This document shows positions 23,380-23,934 of a stretch of 23,934 nt of DNA, piece by piece. The notes below the pieces were generated by a model, which was not told the DNA's origin, did not search any database, and saw nothing but the letters and a program-made list of their open reading frames with translations. Origin of the DNA: a virus; IMG/VR virus record IMGVR_UViG_3300035665_000238, positions 1 through 23,934 of that record. One strand, 5' to 3'. Numbering within the stretch: the first letter of the stretch is position 1; the number at the start of each line of letters is the position of its first letter. The position numbers and the translations under genes are program-made.

Positions 23380-23934
23380 TTAGGCGTCAGATTTAGCAGC
23401 AAGGTCTTCTAGCGTCTCTCTTACGATGTCGTCCAGCAAGCTTATGGCGTCGGTGTCGAGGTCGGGGATGCGCTGTTTGGCCTTTGTGGGGATACCCAAA
23501 ATCTTAGTGCGAGCCATGGTGATAATTTCGACCCATTTGGCCTCAACTTCCTCCGCTTTTACCAAAATTCGCTCTTTTTCCTTGCGTTCCAGCTCCAATA
23601 GCTCGGCTTTTAGGTGCTCGGTGCGGGCGCGGGACTCGTTGTAATCGGGTATGGCCTCGTTGGTTTCCGCCAGGTTGCCGCCTGAATCGGCCTGTTGATC
23701 GCGGCGCTCCTGGGGGGTGAGTTCCCCAGGCCGCTTAGGGGTGCGTTCGATCGTTCCAGCAGGGGGCTTAGGGCCGCGGCCGATGCGTTTCTGGGTGTTG
23801 CGGTCCCATTCTTCGCGCATGGTGGCGGAATTTACGAGTTCACGACCGTCCCCGGTGCGTACCACCGATAGACGGTTTGTACGAATTGCTGCGTAGACCG
23901 CTTCACTGGTAACGCCGAGGGCTCGTGCCGCGTC
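23380..23934 (-). CDS. Nu1: Terminase small subunit, Nu1-like (5' end cut by window edge)
   Basis: The frame is open from the right edge (184 codons visible), so the true start lies outside. The first visible residues (DAARALGVTSEAVYAAIRTN, followed by RLSVVRTGDGRELV) form a winged helix-turn-helix like the DNA-binding domain of lambda Nu1, which recognises cos. Residues about 28-80 carry basic and proline-rich sequence (RTPKRPGELTPQERRDQQ). The rest is a helical assembly region (EHLKAELLELERKEKERILVKAEEVE). The protein should bring the large subunit to DNA and start packaging. A GTG at 23865 would remove the helix-turn-helix and is unlikely to be the start. The stop is in GCCTAAGC. Confidence 0.9.
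   Translation of the reverse strand, partial: DAARALGVTSEAVYAAIRTNRLSVVRTGDGRELVNSATMREEWDRNTQKRIGRGPKPPAGTIERTPKRPGELTPQERRDQQADSGGNLAETNEAIPDYNESRARTEHLKAELLELERKEKERILVKAEEVEAKWVEIITMARTKILGIPTKAKQRIPDLDTDAISLLDDIVRETLEDLAAKSDA

Noticed and set aside
1-23934. GTAAG words as intron donor sites
   Set aside because: All frames are continuous and match full-length phage families; no intron, group I or II element is needed or seen.

Overview
The window is one strand-uniform block of virion structural genes from a lambda-like, long-tailed (siphovirus-type) phage or prophage. Every supported gene lies on the minus strand, so the module reads from the right edge to the left edge. The order follows the lambda late operon: Nu1-like small terminase (cut by the right edge), gpA-type large terminase, gpW, portal, a protease/capsid gene, decoration and head-fibre-like genes, a gpFII-like connector, tail terminator, two tail-tube paralogues, gpG/gpGT chaperones with a -1 frameshift site, tape measure, gpM, gpL, gpK, gpI, and the N-terminal part of gpJ (cut by the left edge). 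No integrase, lysis, replication or host gene is present, so I cannot say from this window whether it is a free phage or a prophage. The host is not directly identifiable. Several starts lack a Shine-Dalgarno sequence, and one protein carries PDV-type repeats of a kind I associate with cyanobacterial proteins. A cyanobacterial host is possible, but this is a weak inference; the cyanobacterial HIP1 word is not abundant here. Layout, right to left: 23934-21162 is DNA packaging (terminases and gpW). 21155-16687 holds the portal and a 937-residue fusion of a cysteine-motif domain, a small beta-rich domain, a prohead protease and an HK97-fold capsid protein. 16681-13097 is a run of small capsid-surface candidates, including a carbohydrate-binding-like protein and a short fibre-like protein, plus the head-tail connector. 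13097-9168 is tail terminator, tail tube and chaperones. 9175-1 is tape measure and tail tip. Genes are tightly packed, with frequent ATGA, GTGA or TGATG overlaps that imply translational coupling. No gap exceeds about 90 bases. The most unusual features are: a fused protease-capsid gene with a HiPIP-like four-cysteine motif at its N-terminus; tandem tail-tube paralogues with very different sequence texture; an insertion of PDV-type repeats into the iron-sulfur loop of gpL; a lambda-style -1 slippery heptamer (GGGAAAC) joining gpG and gpT; and a strong but patchy excess of the short words CTTAG/CTAAG and CTTAC/GTAAG. These words occur in several reading frames and surround many stop codons, but they are nearly absent from the capsid domain and one tail-tube gene. 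I found no RNA gene, CRISPR array, insertion sequence or recognisable promoter.
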